DNA of 64,000 nt, from NCBI GenBank assembly GCA_002742935.1, contig PDON01000063.1:25993-89992 (forward strand). Direction: 5' to 3'. Below are positions 63,401-64,000 of this stretch, piece after piece. The notes beneath the pieces were generated by a model. It saw only the letters and a program-made list of their open reading frames with translations. It made no database searches and was not told where the DNA came from. The DNA is from Candidatus Cloacimonadota bacterium (GTDB lineage Bacteria; UBA4055). The position numbers and the translations under genes are program-made. Position 1 is the first letter of the stretch; every line of letters starts with the position of its first letter.

Positions 63401-64000
63401 TCTGCAACATAAGTATAAATAGAATCTGTTGAAACTTCATTTCCATCAAGCTTCCATGAATAGGAAAGAGAATTACCATCAGGATCAAAAGCATCTATGC
63501 TGAAAATTTTAGACTCTTCCTCAGTTATAGTAATAGTTGATCCGGCTGGTGGTAATATACTATTAACGACTATTTCATCATCCACAGCTGTTACAACTAT
63601 GATTACATTGAATGAATCACTATCATCTGTTCCATCATTTACTGTTACAGGAACTGTAAGCTGTCCCGTATAATTCTCAGAAGGAGTTATTGTATTGTCT
63701 GATACGGTATAGTTCGCTCCGTCAGATACTGCCAAAGTAAAGCCATCCGGATAAGTATTATCAGGATCTGTTACTGTGAGATTTCCAAGAACTATATCAA
63801 AAGGTGTATCCTCAGCTATAACAATAGGATCAGGACTCTGTCCGGTAATCACAGGTGCATCGTTTATGTTTGTTACTTCAATTATCAGATCAAATGGATT
63901 GCTATTTGATGTTCCATCACTCACTGTTACAGGAACTGTCAAGGTACCAACAAAATTGGTATCAGGAGTTATTGTATTGCCTGATACGGTATAGTTAGCT
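60403..64000 (-). CDS. Giant repeat adhesin with PKD/cadherin-like domains and T9SS-like C-terminus (5' end outside window)
   Basis: At least 1198 codons are visible; the frame is open to the window edge, so the N-terminus is missing. Two cadherin/VCBS-like repeats come first (NDAPVITGQSPDPIVIAEDT...). About eight PKD-like repeats of about 93 residues follow, with cores such as DPDGNALSYSWKLDGNEVST and DYTSAGEYTVTL. A further cadherin-like repeat (KEGETYTFFLNAIDPDEEGD) and one more PKD-like unit follow. The last about 65 residues (LILTLKGKTLDNLKI, FWNGDKKDGKKVGPGTYLYQ, KKYGFIGLIR) are a FlgD-like/T9SS sorting domain. It is surface-secreted and probably adhesive. Several repeats are nearly identical in DNA (for example about 78 bases shared at 62891 and 63170). 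It is upstream of the PorV-LysM gene. Confidence 0.88.
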   Translation of the reverse strand, partial: ANYTVSGNTITPDTNFVGTLTVPVTVSDGTSNSNPFDLIIEVTNINDAPVITGQSPDPIVIAEDTPFDIVLGNLTVTDPDNTYPDGFTLAVSDGANYTVSDNTITPSENYTGQLTVPVTVNDGTDDSDSFNVIIVVTAVDDEIVVNSILPPAGSTITITEEESKIFSIDAFDPDGNSLSYSWKLDGNEVSTDSIYTYVADYTSAGEYTVTLTVTDESKSRSTLNYSWNLIVTDVNRPMVLNSIEPEVGNQAIQETDSINFVIDIFDPDSSNISYEWKKDDIVVSDSNTYLFDTDYTSAGEYTVTLKVVEDGYNEERSFSWLVMVSDKNQLMVLNSIEPEVGTYTIQETDSINFVIDIFDPDSSNISYEWKKNGTIVSESNTYLFDTDYTSAGEYTVILEVVEDGYNETLTFTWTVIVTDVAQGIVVNGVIPPAGSTVTITEEESKTFSIDAFDPDGNPLSYSWKLDGNEVSTDSIYTYVADYTSAGEYLVTLDVTNESKRKENLSYNWTLIVTDVDQPILVNNVEPSQGGSVTINETEVASFSISASDPDGNALSYSWKLDGNEVSTDSIYTYVSDYTSAGEYLVTLDVTDNYGTKNAISYEWNLIVLDVEQNISVNGIEPPNTQTITISETDSISFAIDASDPGGNTLFYTWILDGSVVSSTNSYNYVTDYNSAGAHDVKVIVSNEEKSTLFVSWSVNVLDVDQPISVNGIEPSQGGNVTINETEVASFSISAFDPDGNALSYSWKLDGNEVSTTPGYNYISDYTSAGEYTVTLDVTDNYRTRNAISYEWNLIVLDVDQSIVASYEPNQSNVVINENSDPKLFKVNAVDPDGNEITYSWFIKRVGEDYTSIGDLDNVLISPTFNPSDGYSAGDYKVKVVLNDNFGSKNETMNEWNLTINNVDRAPQLDPIEPAIVKEGETYTFFLNAIDPDEEGDVVSYSTTTPSDMFTLNSETGEVVISPSMEDYDNTPEGGYQFTFKASSISNYNGVTLGETTQNMELTVVDVNEPLEITLFPEVGDIEVSETDSIYFEATVTTNDIADNVTYSWKLDGNEVSTGINYLFETSNNSSGEYLLELTISDNHGLRDYDEPSVSTFVWNIKVNDTFDDHDIIVGSNLFYPGSSDPKFSRLEFNLEGYTNPKLLILTLKGKTLDNLKIVNNTAFWNGDKKDGKKVGPGTYLYQLEADGVKKYGFIGLIR

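Noticed and set aside
1..64000. tRNA, rRNA, CRISPR or intact insertion sequence
   Set aside because: No cloverleaf-type GTTCRA box with a paired acceptor, no regularly spaced direct repeats of CRISPR type, and no transposase with terminal inverted repeats were seen by eye in the intergenic regions.

Overview
The window is AT-rich DNA, densely coding on both strands. It comes from a Gram-negative, outer-membrane bacterium that most likely belongs to the FCB superphylum (Bacteroidota/Ignavibacteria/Cloacimonadota/Delongbacteria-like). The evidence is a type IX secretion (T9SS) sorting tail with the FQNYPNPFNP hallmark, a PorV/PorQ-like barrel, several TonB-dependent receptors (one paired with a DUF4249 lipoprotein), PorT-like barrels, and a YbeY whose third zinc ligand is Asp, as in Bacteroidota. 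No rRNA, tRNA, CRISPR array, intact insertion sequence or prophage was seen. The species-level assignment is inference.

Layout. 1-4138: end of a CNNM/DUF21 membrane protein, a lone receiver domain, and a tadA / RadC-like fusion / TerB-DnaJ operon. 4139-7572: a partly decayed secreted beta-propeller locus, whose thioredoxin-fold partner carries an in-frame TGA at a CxxC-type position, followed by a BaiN/HI0933 flavoprotein. 7573-12825: a repeat cluster, a T9SS cargo protein, a transposase-like HTH protein fused to TPRs, an RRM protein and a beta-barrel protein. 13064-18500: hutH, a DUF1648 protein and a Tricorn-type protease. 18592-20815: an accessory patch (alpha/beta hydrolase, DUF2335 membrane protein, small unknown protein) beside hairpins and a dispersed palindromic element. 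20816-25303: a lipoprotein, a TonB receptor and a DUF4249 lipoprotein. 25525-29140: gpmI, a pepP-like peptidase and a TlpA-like thioredoxin. 29921-37615: a TPR protein, aspS, a cupin, a ClC channel and an RlmD-like methylase. 37701-42041: grpE-dnaJ-comEA-unknown, plus sfsA. 42108-49451: a TonB receptor/YfiR/histidine kinase operon, a PgpH-like HD hydrolase and ybeY. 49521-53010: thiS-thiG and a family B DNA polymerase whose polymerase site looks dead. 53108-64000: a giant peptidase-propeller-barrel protein, an ArsP-like permease, a PH-domain protein, pyrE, a PorV-LysM fusion and the 3' part of a very large repeat adhesin.

The most interesting signals are these. (1) The PolB homologue keeps its 3'-5' exonuclease residues and a C-terminal beta-clamp peptide but has lost the motif A Asp. 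(2) The thioredoxin-like reading frame is interrupted only by a TGA, which would make a CxxU motif. (3) An approximately 125-bp imperfect palindrome occurs in at least five copies plus one fragment, with conserved apical pairing. (4) A transposase-like N-terminus is fused to a TPR array. (5) A methyltransferase-like domain is fused to RadC. All family assignments rest on reading the sequence and on memory of the families; no searches were run.
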